From a virus: DNA of 29,424 nucleotides. The notes below the pieces were generated by a model, which had not been told where the DNA came from, made no database searches, and worked only from the letters and a program-made list of their open reading frames with translations. Location of the stretch: the IMG/VR virus record IMGVR_UViG_3300037153_000259, positions 1-29,424 of that record. One strand, 5' to 3'. Below, one piece after another: positions 11,426 through 20,204 of this stretch. The translations under genes and the position numbers were made by a program. How positions within the stretch are numbered: position 1 is the stretch's first letter; the number at the start of each line of letters is the position of its first letter.

Positions 11426-12997
11426 CTACGACTCCTGGACACGGACGAAGACGGTTCCCTGGTCGTTGCGGTTCCGGGTTCGGCGGCACACTTGTCCGCC
11501 GTTGCTCTGGCTTCCGCCCGATCCTTCGGGACTAGTGTTCCCCTCCAGCGTGCTCAACGTGCCGTAGTGGTCGGGCGCCGTCTCTACGATCCCGACGTGG
11601 TCGTACTCGCCGTCGCGAGCCCAGTCGAAGCAGACGAGGTCGCCCGGCTTCGGTGAGCTGGTGACGCTGAGCCCGTTGTAGCCGAGGCGGGCGTCCGAGA
11701 CGATGTAGGGGACGTAGGCGTAGCGGCTGCCTTTCACGAACGAGCGGGTCGGGTGGCCGCCCATCTGGTCGCAGTAGGTGACAAAGACGGCGCACCAGGG
11801 GCCGGTCATCGGGTACCAGGGCGTAAACGGCGGGCAGACGTTCGAGTTGGGCGGGTTCTCCTTGACGCCGATGTACGTCTTCGCCTTCGCTAGCCGAGCA
11901 TGCGCCGAACTCGAGCTCGACGGGGGCGGCGGCTCCTTGCCTTTGAAGCGGTCCCAGGCGGCGTTCACGAGCTCGACCGAGCGGGCGTCCATTGCCATCT
12001 CCCCGGCGTGCGGCAGACCCTCGGGCACCCGGATCGACCGGAGCGTGTTGAACGTCTTCTCGCCGATCCAGCCGCTGTCGGGGCTGATCTTCTGCTGGCG
12101 TTGGACGCCGGCGACTCCGGTGTCGATCACGTTGCCGGACTTGCCGTGCGCGAAGCCGTTGGAGTAGGCCTGGTCGAACGGCTGCCATTTCCACCGGCCG
12201 GCCCGTGAGACGGTCCGCTTGTACGCCTCGACGTCGGGGCCGTCGACGGACGGTTTCTTGCCTTGGGAGGCGGCGTCGGGCGGGTACAGCGGGCGGGGGA
12301 AGCCTTTGACGGCGACCATCGGGCCTCCTTTGTAGGCGTGCGTCCACCAGTCGGGGTCGCTCGGCGGCGGCTCCGGCTGCGGCGGCGGAGCCGCCGTTCT
12401 CCGAGCGAGCTCGTCCCAGTCGGCGTCGGTCATCGTCTCGGCGTTCCAGACGTTGAACCCCGGCCCGAGCTCCGGGTAGCCGGAGAGGGGGTAGCCGCCG
12501 TAGGCGCCGAGGCACGGGCTTGCGACCTGGTAGCCGCGCGCGAGCGCGTCGGCACGCATCTGCACCGGGTCGATGTTCGGCTGGTCTGAGCGGTAGCACT
12601 CGGGCAGGCAGGCGAACCCGGCCGCCTGCAGCAGGTCGTCGTCGAGCCCCTCGAAGTTCGTGACGACCGCGGCCTCGAGGCCGCCGAGGTTGAGGATGAT
12701 CCCTTCCCAGTCGGGCCGGTAGCCCTCGCTCTCGGCGATGTAGAACGCCGGCGCGAGCCGCACGATCTGGCTGGTGCGCCAGGCGTCGGGGTCGGAGTCC
12801 CAGACGCCGAACGCGACGCCGGCGCCGTGGCAGGTGTCGGCGAGCTCCTCGAGGTTGTCGATGTTGTCGTCGTACCATTGGCCGGCGACCCAGGCGGCGC
12901 CGTAGTCGACGCAGCGGCGCACCAGCTTGTCGGCGGGCAGCTCGCCGTGGACCATGCCCCAGGTCGAGAAGACGCCGGGCCGCTCGAAGACGCTCAT
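11426..12997 (-). CDS. Multidomain endolysin with C-terminal CHAP domain
   Basis: A 523-aa protein. Residues about 8-200 ('GVFSTWGMVHGELPADKLVR', 'GVAFGVWDSDPDAW', 'GGYPLSGYPELGPGFNVWNA') look like an alpha/beta-barrel glycosidase-like domain. A Pro-rich linker leads to a peptidoglycan-binding-like segment (about 255-325, 'VAGVQRQQKISPDSGWIGEK'). A second linker (PPPPSSSSS) leads to a CHAP amidase/endopeptidase domain with C402 in 'GPWCAVFVTYC', H467 in 'EYDHVGIVE' and N487 in 'TLEGNTSP'. ATG 12997 overlaps the upstream stop (ATGA). It degrades host peptidoglycan at the end of infection. The CHAP assignment is firm; the barrel's catalytic activity is uncertain. Confidence 0.88.
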   Translation of the reverse strand: MSVFERPGVFSTWGMVHGELPADKLVRRCVDYGAAWVAGQWYDDNIDNLEELADTCHGAGVAFGVWDSDPDAWRTSQIVRLAPAFYIAESEGYRPDWEGIILNLGGLEAAVVTNFEGLDDDLLQAAGFACLPECYRSDQPNIDPVQMRADALARGYQVASPCLGAYGGYPLSGYPELGPGFNVWNAETMTDADWDELARRTAAPPPQPEPPPSDPDWWTHAYKGGPMVAVKGFPRPLYPPDAASQGKKPSVDGPDVEAYKRTVSRAGRWKWQPFDQAYSNGFAHGKSGNVIDTGVAGVQRQQKISPDSGWIGEKTFNTLRSIRVPEGLPHAGEMAMDARSVELVNAAWDRFKGKEPPPPSSSSSAHARLAKAKTYIGVKENPPNSNVCPPFTPWYPMTGPWCAVFVTYCDQMGGHPTRSFVKGSRYAYVPYIVSDARLGYNGLSVTSSPKPGDLVCFDWARDGEYDHVGIVETAPDHYGTLSTLEGNTSPEGSGGSQSNGGQVCRRTRNRNDQGTVFVRVQES

Positions 12998-13404
12998 GGC
13001 TCGGCCGGGGTCAGGAAGGCGGGCGGCGGCGGGATCGTCACCGAGGGCGCGTCGGGCGGTGTCGGCCAGGCGAGCTCGGTCGGGTCGTCGCCCTGGTCGG
13101 GCAGGTCGCGCAGCGCCTGCCGGTAGTCGGCCCAGGCTTGCGCGTTCGCGTCGATCTCGCCGTCGACGTCGTCGGGGAGGTCGGGCGGCTTGGTGCCGAG
13201 CCAGTCGGTCGCGGAGAGCTGCGCGCCACGGGCGCGCCGCACCTCGTCCCACTGCTGCGCGGCGAGCTCGGCGGCGGCTGCTTCGCTCGCTGCGGCTTGC
13301 GCGGTGAGCTCGTCGCGTGTCAGCGGCACGAGCTCGGGCTCGGGCCAGGCGCCGGTCTCGGGGTCGGGCGGTTGCGAGCAGTCGATCACGGCCTTGTTGG
13401 GCAT
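12994..13404 (-). CDS. Tail-fiber assembly / tail assembly chaperone-like protein
   Basis: A 136-aa protein from ATG 13404 with a GGAAGGGGAG ribosome-binding site. After an N-terminal strand region it has a helical 'ELAAQQWDEVRRARGAQLSA', then 'TDWLGTKPPDLPDD' and 'AWADYRQALRDLPDQGDDPT', ending 'LAWPTPPDAPSVTIPPPPAF'. The WDxVRxxRxxxLxxTDW...W..YRQALRDLP...WP.PP pattern is characteristic of phage tail-fiber assembly or tail-associated chaperone proteins. Its location directly after the fiber-like gene agrees. Confidence 0.75.
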   Translation of the reverse strand: MPNKAVIDCSQPPDPETGAWPEPELVPLTRDELTAQAAASEAAAAELAAQQWDEVRRARGAQLSATDWLGTKPPDLPDDVDGEIDANAQAWADYRQALRDLPDQGDDPTELAWPTPPDAPSVTIPPPPAFLTPAEP

Positions 13405-13416
13405 GGCTCCCCTTCC

Positions 13417-14178
13417 TTATGCGGTGATGCCGTAGAGCTGCGCGCGGCAGCCGGCGATGAAGTTGCCGGACGTGCCCGGCTTGAGCGTGACGCGGTTGAT
13501 CGCGGCAGCACCCGTCCACGAGCCGGCGCCGACGTTCGAGGCCTTGGCCATTGAGCCGCCGGCGCCGGGTTGCCCGACCGCGAAGACCGCGACGTACTTC
13601 GACGAGCCGAGCGTGTAGTAGCGGAGCATGTACTCGACGGCCATCATTTCCCCGGCGGGCGTCGCGTTCGCGCCCGGCACTTGGCAGGCGAGCGCCGTCG
13701 CGCTCGTCAGCACGCCGGGGCTTCCCGACGTCACCTCAGTCACGATTGCCTGCGCGGTGCGGTAGTTCGAGCCGGTGTCGCCGTTGCACTGGAGCACGGC
13801 CGTGTCCTGGTTGGTGGCGCGGTCGGTGCGCAGGTAGGCCTCGATCAGCAGGTGCTTGTAGGTCGCGGGGATCGAGGTCCACTCGATCTGCGCAGCGGCG
13901 GCGGCGAGCACGACCTCGGCGCCGATCGGGACGATCAGGCCGAAGGCGCCGGCGCTCTGCCAGCCGACGGTGAGCGGCGCGCCGGCGAGCGTCTGGAGCA
14001 CGTAGCCGGCTTGCGCGCCGGGCGCGATCGCGGTCGGCGGCAGCGGCATCACGGTGCGCGTGTCGACGGGGGTGAGCGCAGCCTCGGCGTCGGTCGCGAG
14101 CTTCTGCAGGTCGACGGGGACGTCGGCGGGGTCGGTCTCGAGCGGGTAGCGCAGGCCGTACTTCGGGGTTGCGGGCAT
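13417..14178 (-). CDS. Tail fiber / receptor-binding-like structural protein
   Basis: A 253-aa protein. The N-terminus 'MPATPKYGLRYPLETDPADV' followed by 'PVDLQKLATDAEAALTPVD' is the typical virion-attachment segment of actinophage minor tail or fiber proteins. The remainder is beta-rich, Thr/Ala/Gly-rich, with 'WTSIPATYKHLLIEAYLRTD' and a C-terminal 'VTLKPGTSGNFIAGCRAQLY', resembling a collar/receptor-binding head. GAGGAGG lies about 8 nt before ATG 14178. It probably contacts the host surface; the ligand is unknown. Confidence 0.7.
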   Translation of the reverse strand: MPATPKYGLRYPLETDPADVPVDLQKLATDAEAALTPVDTRTVMPLPPTAIAPGAQAGYVLQTLAGAPLTVGWQSAGAFGLIVPIGAEVVLAAAAAQIEWTSIPATYKHLLIEAYLRTDRATNQDTAVLQCNGDTGSNYRTAQAIVTEVTSGSPGVLTSATALACQVPGANATPAGEMMAVEYMLRYYTLGSSKYVAVFAVGQPGAGGSMAKASNVGAGSWTGAAAINRVTLKPGTSGNFIAGCRAQLYGITA

Positions 14179-14192
14179 GGCGGTGTCCTCCT

Positions 14193-14474
14193 CTAGCGGA
14201 CGGCTCCGATCGCGAGCGCGGTGCCGTCGGCGATCAGGACGTAGCAGGGCTCGCCGGCGACCGGCGCGGCGTAGCTGGTGAGCTTGGCGATGTCGGCGTT
14301 GACGCCGTTGACGACGATCCGGACGTGCCTGGAGTCGGGCGCGCTGACGACGGTCGCGACAAGCAGCGAGCAGGGGACGCCGCGCGCCTGCGCGAACTGG
14401 CGGCGCAGCAGCTCCGGCAGGTCGCGCGCCGGCAGCGTCGGCGCCGCCCCGATCGGCCGCTCCGGCGTGCTCAT
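14193..14474 (-). CDS. Small tail/baseplate-associated protein
   Basis: A 93-aa protein beginning MSTPERPIGAAPTLPARDLP. The C-terminal half is a small beta-barrel-like sequence ('ATVVSAPDSRHVRIVVNGV', 'ADIAKLTSYAAPVAGEPCYV', 'LIADGTALAIGAVR') of the OB/baseplate-spike insert type seen in many actinophages between the baseplate hub and fiber genes. ATG overlaps the stop of the preceding baseplate gene (ATGA). Structural role is inferred from position. Confidence 0.6.
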   Translation of the reverse strand: MSTPERPIGAAPTLPARDLPELLRRQFAQARGVPCSLLVATVVSAPDSRHVRIVVNGVNADIAKLTSYAAPVAGEPCYVLIADGTALAIGAVR

Positions 14475-15601
14475 GGCCCTGGCGCCGCTCCTCCGTCGGC
14501 GCCGTAGCGGCTCACGGTCGAGAGCGTCATCGGGTCGGCCGGGTTGAGCGGGATCTGCATCGAGGCGATCCGGTGCAGCTCGCTCGTGCCCTCCGGGAAC
14601 ACGACCTCGACGATGTCGCCGGCCTCGAGCGCCGGGTTCGGGACGCACGTGATCTTGAGGGTGCGGCCGAGGCCGCCGCGCTTGCGGAAGTAGGCGGCGG
14701 CGGCCGCCTGGCAGCCGTAGAAGTCGACGACGCTCTCGAGCTGGTAGGCGACGGCGACCTTCCCGAACGGGCCGCCCCAGCGCATCGGCGAGCCGACGGT
14801 GTCGTCGATCCAGAGCGCCTCGAACGGCGCCTGGTCCCAGGCGCCGATGCCGCGCAGGTAGACGCCGTTGACGGCCTCGGCGCGGTCGTAGCCCTCGTCG
14901 GTGTCGACGAGGACGCCGGCGTCGCCGGCGTCGATCGTCCAGACCTCGGAGCCGGCGACGGGGTCGCTCGGGACGGGTGCGATCACGACCTCGCCGTTGA
15001 CGTCGAAGTAGACGTCGACGCCGACGCCGGCGGCGAGCGCCTGCACCGCCGAGATCCTCGAGTCGTGGTAGACGGCGTCGGTCAGGTTCGGGCCGGCGAC
15101 CGACGAGTCGTGGTACACGCGGCCGCTGGGGAAGCATTCGTCGATCAGCTGCTTGATCGACGCCTGCGCGCTCTTGCCCTTCGCGTCGTAGACGTAGTTG
15201 ATCAGCGTGTCGGTCACTTGCACCATCGGGTCGGCGAGCTCGAAGCTCGCGGCCGCGGCCAGCGCCGTCCAGGAGACGGCGTCGATGCGGAAGCGACCCA
15301 GCGGCGCGGTCTCGGTCGTGCCGTCGGCGTAGCGGACGCCTCGAGCGAGCCGCAGGTAGCTGCCGAACGCGAGCGTGCGCGGGTCGACCGGCAGCATCGC
15401 CTCGTCGCCGGGGTCGGCGCTCCACGGCACCTCGACGCGGCCGGTGCGCCGCACTTGCGCCGAGGCGTCGACGTCGATCTCGCCGGCGGTCACGGTCGGG
15501 ATCGGGATCAGCGTCCCGTCGGGCTGCTCGATCGTGGCGGCGATCGCGACGACGTGCGGCACCCGCAGCATGGCGAGGAACCGTTGCGAGACGGCGTACA
15601 T
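14471..15601 (-). CDS. Tail baseplate hub-like protein (DUF5047-type N-terminus)
   Basis: A 376-aa protein from ATG 15601, which shares one base with the upstream stop (TGATG). The N-terminus 'MYAVSQRFLAMLRVPHVVAI' with 'GEIDVDASAQVRRTGRVEV' resembles the DUF5047 domain of siphovirus tail proteins. The middle has 'RFRIDAVSWTALAAAASFEL' and 'KSAQASIKQLIDECFP', and the C-terminal part 'LKITCVPNPALEAGDIVEVV' is beta-rich. This is the usual layout of a baseplate hub or tail-associated protein downstream of the tape measure. A 7-codon upstream extension to 15622 (GTG) is possible. Confidence 0.75.
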   Translation of the reverse strand: MYAVSQRFLAMLRVPHVVAIAATIEQPDGTLIPIPTVTAGEIDVDASAQVRRTGRVEVPWSADPGDEAMLPVDPRTLAFGSYLRLARGVRYADGTTETAPLGRFRIDAVSWTALAAAASFELADPMVQVTDTLINYVYDAKGKSAQASIKQLIDECFPSGRVYHDSSVAGPNLTDAVYHDSRISAVQALAAGVGVDVYFDVNGEVVIAPVPSDPVAGSEVWTIDAGDAGVLVDTDEGYDRAEAVNGVYLRGIGAWDQAPFEALWIDDTVGSPMRWGGPFGKVAVAYQLESVVDFYGCQAAAAAYFRKRGGLGRTLKITCVPNPALEAGDIVEVVFPEGTSELHRIASMQIPLNPADPMTLSTVSRYGADGGAAPGP

Positions 15602-16500
15602 CAGACGTCCGCCGGCGGCCACGGCGCGACCGGCGCGGTGCCCGCGCTGTAGTCGTAGAGGACGGAGTCGTAGGTCGGCCGCTGCGCGCGGAGGTCGGCG
15701 TAGCTCGCGTAGACGGTGCGCACGACCTGGTAGGTGTTCGGCGGCGCCGGCAGGTACAGGGTCGGGTCGGGCCGGCTGACCTGGACGACGTCGACCTCGA
15801 AGCGGCGGTCCTCGTAGAGCGCGATCCTCGAGACGCGCGTCTCGGTGAACCCGGTCACCGACAGGTAGATGTTGCCGACCCCCTGCTCGGGCGGGACGCG
15901 CAGCAGCACCGGGACGCCGTTGGAGAGCGCGTTGCGGGCGCGCCCGGCCTCCTCGTCGGTGGCGGTGACGAACACGAGCTTGCCGCCGGGCGTGTAGGCG
16001 AGGTCGCTCGTGACGACCGGGGTGCGCCGGTTGAGGACGCGGTGGACGCCGGTGACGGTCGGGTACTCGAGCGGCCCGAACGACTCGACGACGACCTGCT
16101 CGGAGTTGAGCGGCCGCGCGATGTCGACGAGCCAGGGGTTGCGGTCGTCGCCGGCCTGCAGCGTGTAGGTGAGCGGCCCGACGGTGCCGAGCGCGGCGCC
16201 GCCGGCGTTGAACGCCTGCGCGTAGTAGGCGACCGGCACCTCGAGCGGCGCCTCGAAGTCGCGGATCATGTACGGGGCGGCGTAGGCGGCGCCCGGCGGC
16301 GCGGCGCCGCGGACGTAGGCGAGCGCGCCCGACTGCGACCCGACCCGCCAGATCGTCAGCTTCGCGGTCCCGGCCGGCGGGCCGGTCACGGTCAGCCGGA
16401 CGGCTTTGCGCTCCTCGTCGACGTCGGCGGTCAGCCAGCCGACGGTGACCGGCGGCTGCGCCGTCGGCGTCCAGGCGTCCTGCGGCGCGACGGCGCTCAC
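15601..16500 (-). CDS. Minor tail / distal tail-like protein
   Basis: A 299-aa beta-rich protein from GTG 16500, overlapping the tape-measure stop (GTGA). It begins 'VSAVAPQDAWTPTAQPPVTV', contains a fibronectin-like N-terminal segment ('AVRLTVTGPPAGTAKLTIWR', 'EVPVAYYAQAFNAGG') and a second domain with 'NPWLVDIARPLNSEQVVVES' and 'FEVDVVQVSRPDPTLYLPAP'. Genes immediately after the tape measure normally encode the distal tail protein, which this order and composition fit. The exact family is not certain. Confidence 0.7.
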   Translation of the reverse strand: MSAVAPQDAWTPTAQPPVTVGWLTADVDEERKAVRLTVTGPPAGTAKLTIWRVGSQSGALAYVRGAAPPGAAYAAPYMIRDFEAPLEVPVAYYAQAFNAGGAALGTVGPLTYTLQAGDDRNPWLVDIARPLNSEQVVVESFGPLEYPTVTGVHRVLNRRTPVVTSDLAYTPGGKLVFVTATDEEAGRARNALSNGVPVLLRVPPEQGVGNIYLSVTGFTETRVSRIALYEDRRFEVDVVQVSRPDPTLYLPAPPNTYQVVRTVYASYADLRAQRPTYDSVLYDYSAGTAPVAPWPPADV

Positions 16501-19500
16501 CGGAGCCCCCTGCCGCCGGCGAGCAGCGCGCGGGCGGTCGCCTGGTCGGATGCCTGCACTTCGCTGCGGACGAGCCCCTTGAGCTCGGTGTCGCCGATGA
16601 ACACCCTGACGACCGTCGGCGCCGGCTCCGGCGCGGCCTGCCGGGAGATCGCGCTCATGAGCGCATCGTCGAGCCGCATCGCCGGCGTCTTGACCCCGTA
16701 GAGGGTGCCGCCCGCAGCCGCGCTCGCCGGCGCCCCGAGCAGGCTCGCCTGCACCATCGGGGCCGGCGCCGGCGCGGCCGCGCTCTTGACGCCGCCACCG
16801 CCCGCGGCGGCGACAGCGGCATTGGCGTCCTGGAGGTCGCGCAGCAGCTTCAGCGCCGCCTCGATCTTCTTGCGCAGCGCGTCGGCGAGCGTGTCGACGC
16901 TCTTGGTCGCGTTCTGCAGCGCCGTCGTGAACGACGAGCCGAGCAGGTCGCCCATCTCGCCGAAGTCGAGCCCGAAGCGCTGCATGAACGTCTTGGTCTT
17001 GGCCTCGGCTTCGGCGCCGGTCAGCTTCCCGGACGAGATCTGCGTCTCGAGCGACTGCAGGCCGGTCTGGAACGCCTGCTCCTGCCGCTGCTTCTGCGCG
17101 TCGAGCGCCGTCTGCTCGGCGTCGGCCTGCTTCTGTAACCGGTCGACGGTGATCTGATACTCGTCGTCGGCGAGCTGCTGCTGCGCCTGCTTCTGGTCGT
17201 CGGTGAGCCCCTGTGTCTGCGCGGCGAGCTCGGCTTGCGCCGCCTGGTAGTCCTGCGAGGCGGCCTTCGCCTGCTTCGACGCCGGCCCGTACTTGACGAC
17301 GGCGTCGTTGTAGGCGCGCTGCGCGTCGGCGGCCGCAATCGTCGCGTCGGCGACCTGCTGCATGTAGGCGGCTTGGTCGTCGCCGCCGGCGGCGACGAGG
17401 CCGGCCTTCGCCTGCTGGACGGCGGCCTGCTTTTGCGCGGCGTCCTGTTGCGCCTGGAGCTTGTCGAGCAGGGCTTGCGCCGGCGAGACGATCTGCGCCT
17501 GCTTCGCCTCGAACGCCTGCGTCAGCAGCAGGCCGAGGTTGCCGGCGGCGCTCTTGAGCGAGCCCTGCACGCCGGCGATCACCTTGTTGCTCATCGTCAC
17601 GGCCGCTTGCACGGCCTGCGGCGTCTTGTTCGTGATCCCGACGGCGAGGCCGAGCGTGATCTGCTCGCCGTAGGCGATCGTCACCTTCGACGGCGAGAGG
17701 ATGCCGAAGCCGGAGGTGATCGCGTGCTTCATCTGTGAGCCGAGGTTCTTGACGGCGCCGATCGCGGCCTCGGCCTTGTCGGTGATGCCCTTCGCGAGCC
17801 CGGCGACGAGCTGCACGCCGGCGTCGTAGAGCCAGCTCGCGGCGCCCTTGAAGGCGCCGGTGATCGCGCTCTTGACGCTCGCGACGGCACGCTTGACGGC
17901 GGCGACGCCGTCCGAGATGCCGCTCGCGATGCCGTGGACGGCGGCCGAGCCGAGCGCCGTCGCAGCGCCGGTCACGGCGCTGATCGCGCCTCGGATCACG
18001 CCGCTGATGACGCTGCCCACCTTCGAGGCGCCGGAGCGGAGCCCGTTGACGATCGCTTCGCCGGCGCGCTGCGCCGCCCGAGCGACCGCGGTCGCGGCCG
18101 TGTCGATCGGCTTCCAGATTGCCTCGCCGATCGCCTTCGCGATCGTGCCGGCGAGCCCGAGGATGATCCGAAGCTGGTTCACCATCCCGGTGAGGACCGC
18201 CTTGACCGCGTCGACGGCGCCCTGCACGACCTGCTTGACGCCGTCCCAGGCCATGCCCCAGTCGCCGGTGAGGATGCCCCGGATGATCTTGACGACGCCG
18301 CCGACGACCTCGACGAGCCCCTTGAAGACGCCGATCACGGTCGTGATCCGGTTCACGATCGTGTCGGCCATCGCCTGCCAGACCGGGGTGAGCGCGACGA
18401 TGATCGCCTTGAGGTCGACGAAGATCGGGCCGAGGCTCTGGAGCGCCGGGATCAGGCTGCCGGTGATCGCGTCGACGACCGGCTGGAAGCGCGGCGCGAG
18501 CGCCTCGATCGCCGGGCCCATCTGCTGCTTGAGCGTCGCGATCACGCCGGGCCCTTCGCGGTTGAGCGCGGCCATGCCTTGCCCGAGCCCGGAGAAGAGC
18601 TTGCTCGCGATCGGCTCGAGCCCGACGGCGACCTGGTTCTTGAACATCTGCCATTGCTCGGAGAAGTCGTAGGTGTCGGTCGCCGCCTTGTGAATCGTGT
18701 CTCGACCCTTCGAGATCGTCCCGACGAGGTCGTCGATCGAGAAGCGGCCTTCGCGGATCGCGGCCGCCATATCGGGGCCGGCTCGAGCCCCGAAGAGCTC
18801 GATCGCCTGCGCGTTCGCCTTGCCCGCGTCGCCGGTGTCCTTGATCGACTGCATCGTCTGACGCAGCGCCTCGACGGGGTCCTTGCCGGCCTTCGCCATC
18901 TTGCCGAGCGCGATCCGCATCGAGCCCATCACGAGCTCGGTGTTGACGCCTTCCTTCTCGAACTTGCCGAGCATCGCGGCCTCTTGCTCGAACGAGAAGC
19001 CGAGCTGCCGCATCGGGCCGCCGAACTTCGTCATCAGGTCGGAGAGCCGGCCGACTGGCACCCCGGTCGCCTCGCTCGCCCGGAAGATCTCGTCGAGCGC
19101 CTTCGACATTCCGGCGCCCTTGACGCCGGCGTCGCCGAGCATACGCGTGAGCGAGTTGAGCGCGGTCGGCAGGTCGGTGCCGCTGATCTGCGCGAGCTCG
19201 ATCATCTGCTGCGAGACCTTCTCGAGCGGCTTGCCGGTGAGCCCGAGCCGCGTCGAGACGCTCGAGACGGCCTTGCCTGCGTCCTCGAACGAGGCCGGCA
19301 CGGTCTTGCCGACGTTCATCGCCGCCTTCGAGAGCCGGTCGAGGTCCTTGCCGGTCGCGCCGGTCGACTTGCGGATCGTGTCGCTCATATCGTCGAACTG
19401 GGCGCCGATCTCGTAGAGCGCCTTGCCCGCGCCGACGCCGGCGGCGATCGCGGCGCCGAAGCCGGTGGCGGCGGCCGCGCCCCAGCCGCCGCCGATCTTC

Positions 19501-19601
19501 TTGAAGAGGCCGGTGCCTCGGCCGCTGAGCGCGCCGAGTTGCGCCTCCATCGACTTCGGGTCGAGCGCGACGTCGACGAACGCGGTGCCGATCGAGCTCA
19601 T
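16497..19601 (-). CDS. Tail tape measure protein
   Basis: A 1034-aa protein, the longest in the window. The N-terminal 350 residues match the TP901-type tape-measure core ('QFDDMSDTIRKSTGATGKDL', 'QQMIELAQISGTDLPTALNS', 'GFSFEQEAAMLGKFEKEGVN', 'NAQAIELFGARAGPDMAAAI'). Hydrophobic stretches follow (about 38-60 and 410-470), and the C-terminal third is Ala/Gln-rich coiled coil ('QAKAGLVAAGGDDQAAYMQQ'). It sets tail length and lies between the tail-assembly chaperones and distal tail genes. ATG 19601 directly follows the TAG of the preceding ORF. Confidence 0.95.
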   Translation of the reverse strand: MSSIGTAFVDVALDPKSMEAQLGALSGRGTGLFKKIGGGWGAAAATGFGAAIAAGVGAGKALYEIGAQFDDMSDTIRKSTGATGKDLDRLSKAAMNVGKTVPASFEDAGKAVSSVSTRLGLTGKPLEKVSQQMIELAQISGTDLPTALNSLTRMLGDAGVKGAGMSKALDEIFRASEATGVPVGRLSDLMTKFGGPMRQLGFSFEQEAAMLGKFEKEGVNTELVMGSMRIALGKMAKAGKDPVEALRQTMQSIKDTGDAGKANAQAIELFGARAGPDMAAAIREGRFSIDDLVGTISKGRDTIHKAATDTYDFSEQWQMFKNQVAVGLEPIASKLFSGLGQGMAALNREGPGVIATLKQQMGPAIEALAPRFQPVVDAITGSLIPALQSLGPIFVDLKAIIVALTPVWQAMADTIVNRITTVIGVFKGLVEVVGGVVKIIRGILTGDWGMAWDGVKQVVQGAVDAVKAVLTGMVNQLRIILGLAGTIAKAIGEAIWKPIDTAATAVARAAQRAGEAIVNGLRSGASKVGSVISGVIRGAISAVTGAATALGSAAVHGIASGISDGVAAVKRAVASVKSAITGAFKGAASWLYDAGVQLVAGLAKGITDKAEAAIGAVKNLGSQMKHAITSGFGILSPSKVTIAYGEQITLGLAVGITNKTPQAVQAAVTMSNKVIAGVQGSLKSAAGNLGLLLTQAFEAKQAQIVSPAQALLDKLQAQQDAAQKQAAVQQAKAGLVAAGGDDQAAYMQQVADATIAAADAQRAYNDAVVKYGPASKQAKAASQDYQAAQAELAAQTQGLTDDQKQAQQQLADDEYQITVDRLQKQADAEQTALDAQKQRQEQAFQTGLQSLETQISSGKLTGAEAEAKTKTFMQRFGLDFGEMGDLLGSSFTTALQNATKSVDTLADALRKKIEAALKLLRDLQDANAAVAAAGGGGVKSAAAPAPAPMVQASLLGAPASAAAGGTLYGVKTPAMRLDDALMSAISRQAAPEPAPTVVRVFIGDTELKGLVRSEVQASDQATARALLAGGRGLR

Positions 19602-19868
19602 CTAGCCGGCCTTCCTTGCCGGGCCGAACTGTCGCGCGAAGGCCGAGGCGCCGAGCCGCTGCACCGGCGCCGGCTCCTCGTCATCGGGGCGAGGAACGCG
19701 CCACGGCCGACGCGAGCTTGAGTGCACGTTGACGTAGACCTCGAGCAGGCCGGCGACGAGCTCGTCGAGCCGGGTCCAGCGGCGAGCAGCCGCGCGCTCG
19801 AGCGCCTCGAAGAGCTCGAGGTCGAGCTCGAGCAGCTCGCCGGGGCCGATGCCGAGCGTCGCCGACAA
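19602..19868 (-). CDS. Tail assembly chaperone, downstream (T-like) frame
   Basis: An 88-aa ORF if read from TTG 19868; the frame is open further upstream to 19979. It contains 'TLGIGPGELLELDLELFEAL' and 'RWTRLDELVAGLLEVYVNV', resembling the distal half of the G-T tail chaperones that always precede the tape-measure gene. It lies exactly in the -1 frame of the upstream chaperone ORF with about 100 nt of shared open frame, so production as a -1 frameshift fusion is likely. I see no canonical X_XXY_YYZ heptamer, so independent TTG initiation remains possible. Confidence 0.65.
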   Translation of the reverse strand: MSATLGIGPGELLELDLELFEALERAAARRWTRLDELVAGLLEVYVNVHSSSRRPWRVPRPDDEEPAPVQRLGASAFARQFGPARKAG

Positions 19869-19873
19869 GCGGG

Positions 19874-20203
19874 CTACCCTGTCTCGCTCGCTCTCGCCGG
19901 CAGCGGAATCGGCTCGTCGCCGGCCTCGTCGGTAGGGTCCGCGGCCGCGAGCTCTTCCTGCACCTTCGCGACCTCGGTCTCATCGGCGGTTATGTCTTCG
20001 AGCGTCTCGACCCACTCGGCGAGCGGCTGCTCGAGCTTGAGCGCGCGGTGCACGAGCCAGGCGAGCTCGCGGATCGCGTAGGGCTCGGACGGGCCGAGCT
20101 TGTCGAAGGTGTCGGCGAAGGCGATCAGGTCGGCCGGCCGGCCGGCTCTCACGACCTCCTTGTGGCCGTCGTCGTAGACGACGGCGACGTTGACCGGCGG
20201 CAT
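19874..20203 (-). CDS. Tail assembly chaperone, upstream (G-like) protein
   Basis: A 109-aa protein. The N-terminus 'VNVAVVYDDGHKEVVRAGRP' and 'DLIAFADTFDKLGPSEPYAI', with 'LAWLVHRALK' and an acidic C-terminus, fit actinophage tail-assembly chaperones. ATG 20203 lies 1 nt after the major tail protein stop. The gene ends at TAG 19874, 6 nt upstream of the TTG of the next ORF, and shares an open -1 frame with it over 19877-19979. It coats the tape measure during tail assembly. Confidence 0.8.
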   Translation of the reverse strand: MPPVNVAVVYDDGHKEVVRAGRPADLIAFADTFDKLGPSEPYAIRELAWLVHRALKLEQPLAEWVETLEDITADETEVAKVQEELAAADPTDEAGDEPIPLPARASETG

Positions 20204-20204
20204 C

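Noticed and set aside
13004-13519. Extension of the endolysin frame upstream of ATG 12997
   Set aside because: The extra residues are Arg/Ala-rich shadow of the tail-assembly gene, and ATG 12997 forms the standard ATGA junction.
17934-19721. 595-aa plus-strand open frame across the tape measure gene
   Set aside because: It is antisense to a certain tape-measure gene; its Arg/Asp-rich product is the usual mirror frame of high-GC coding DNA.
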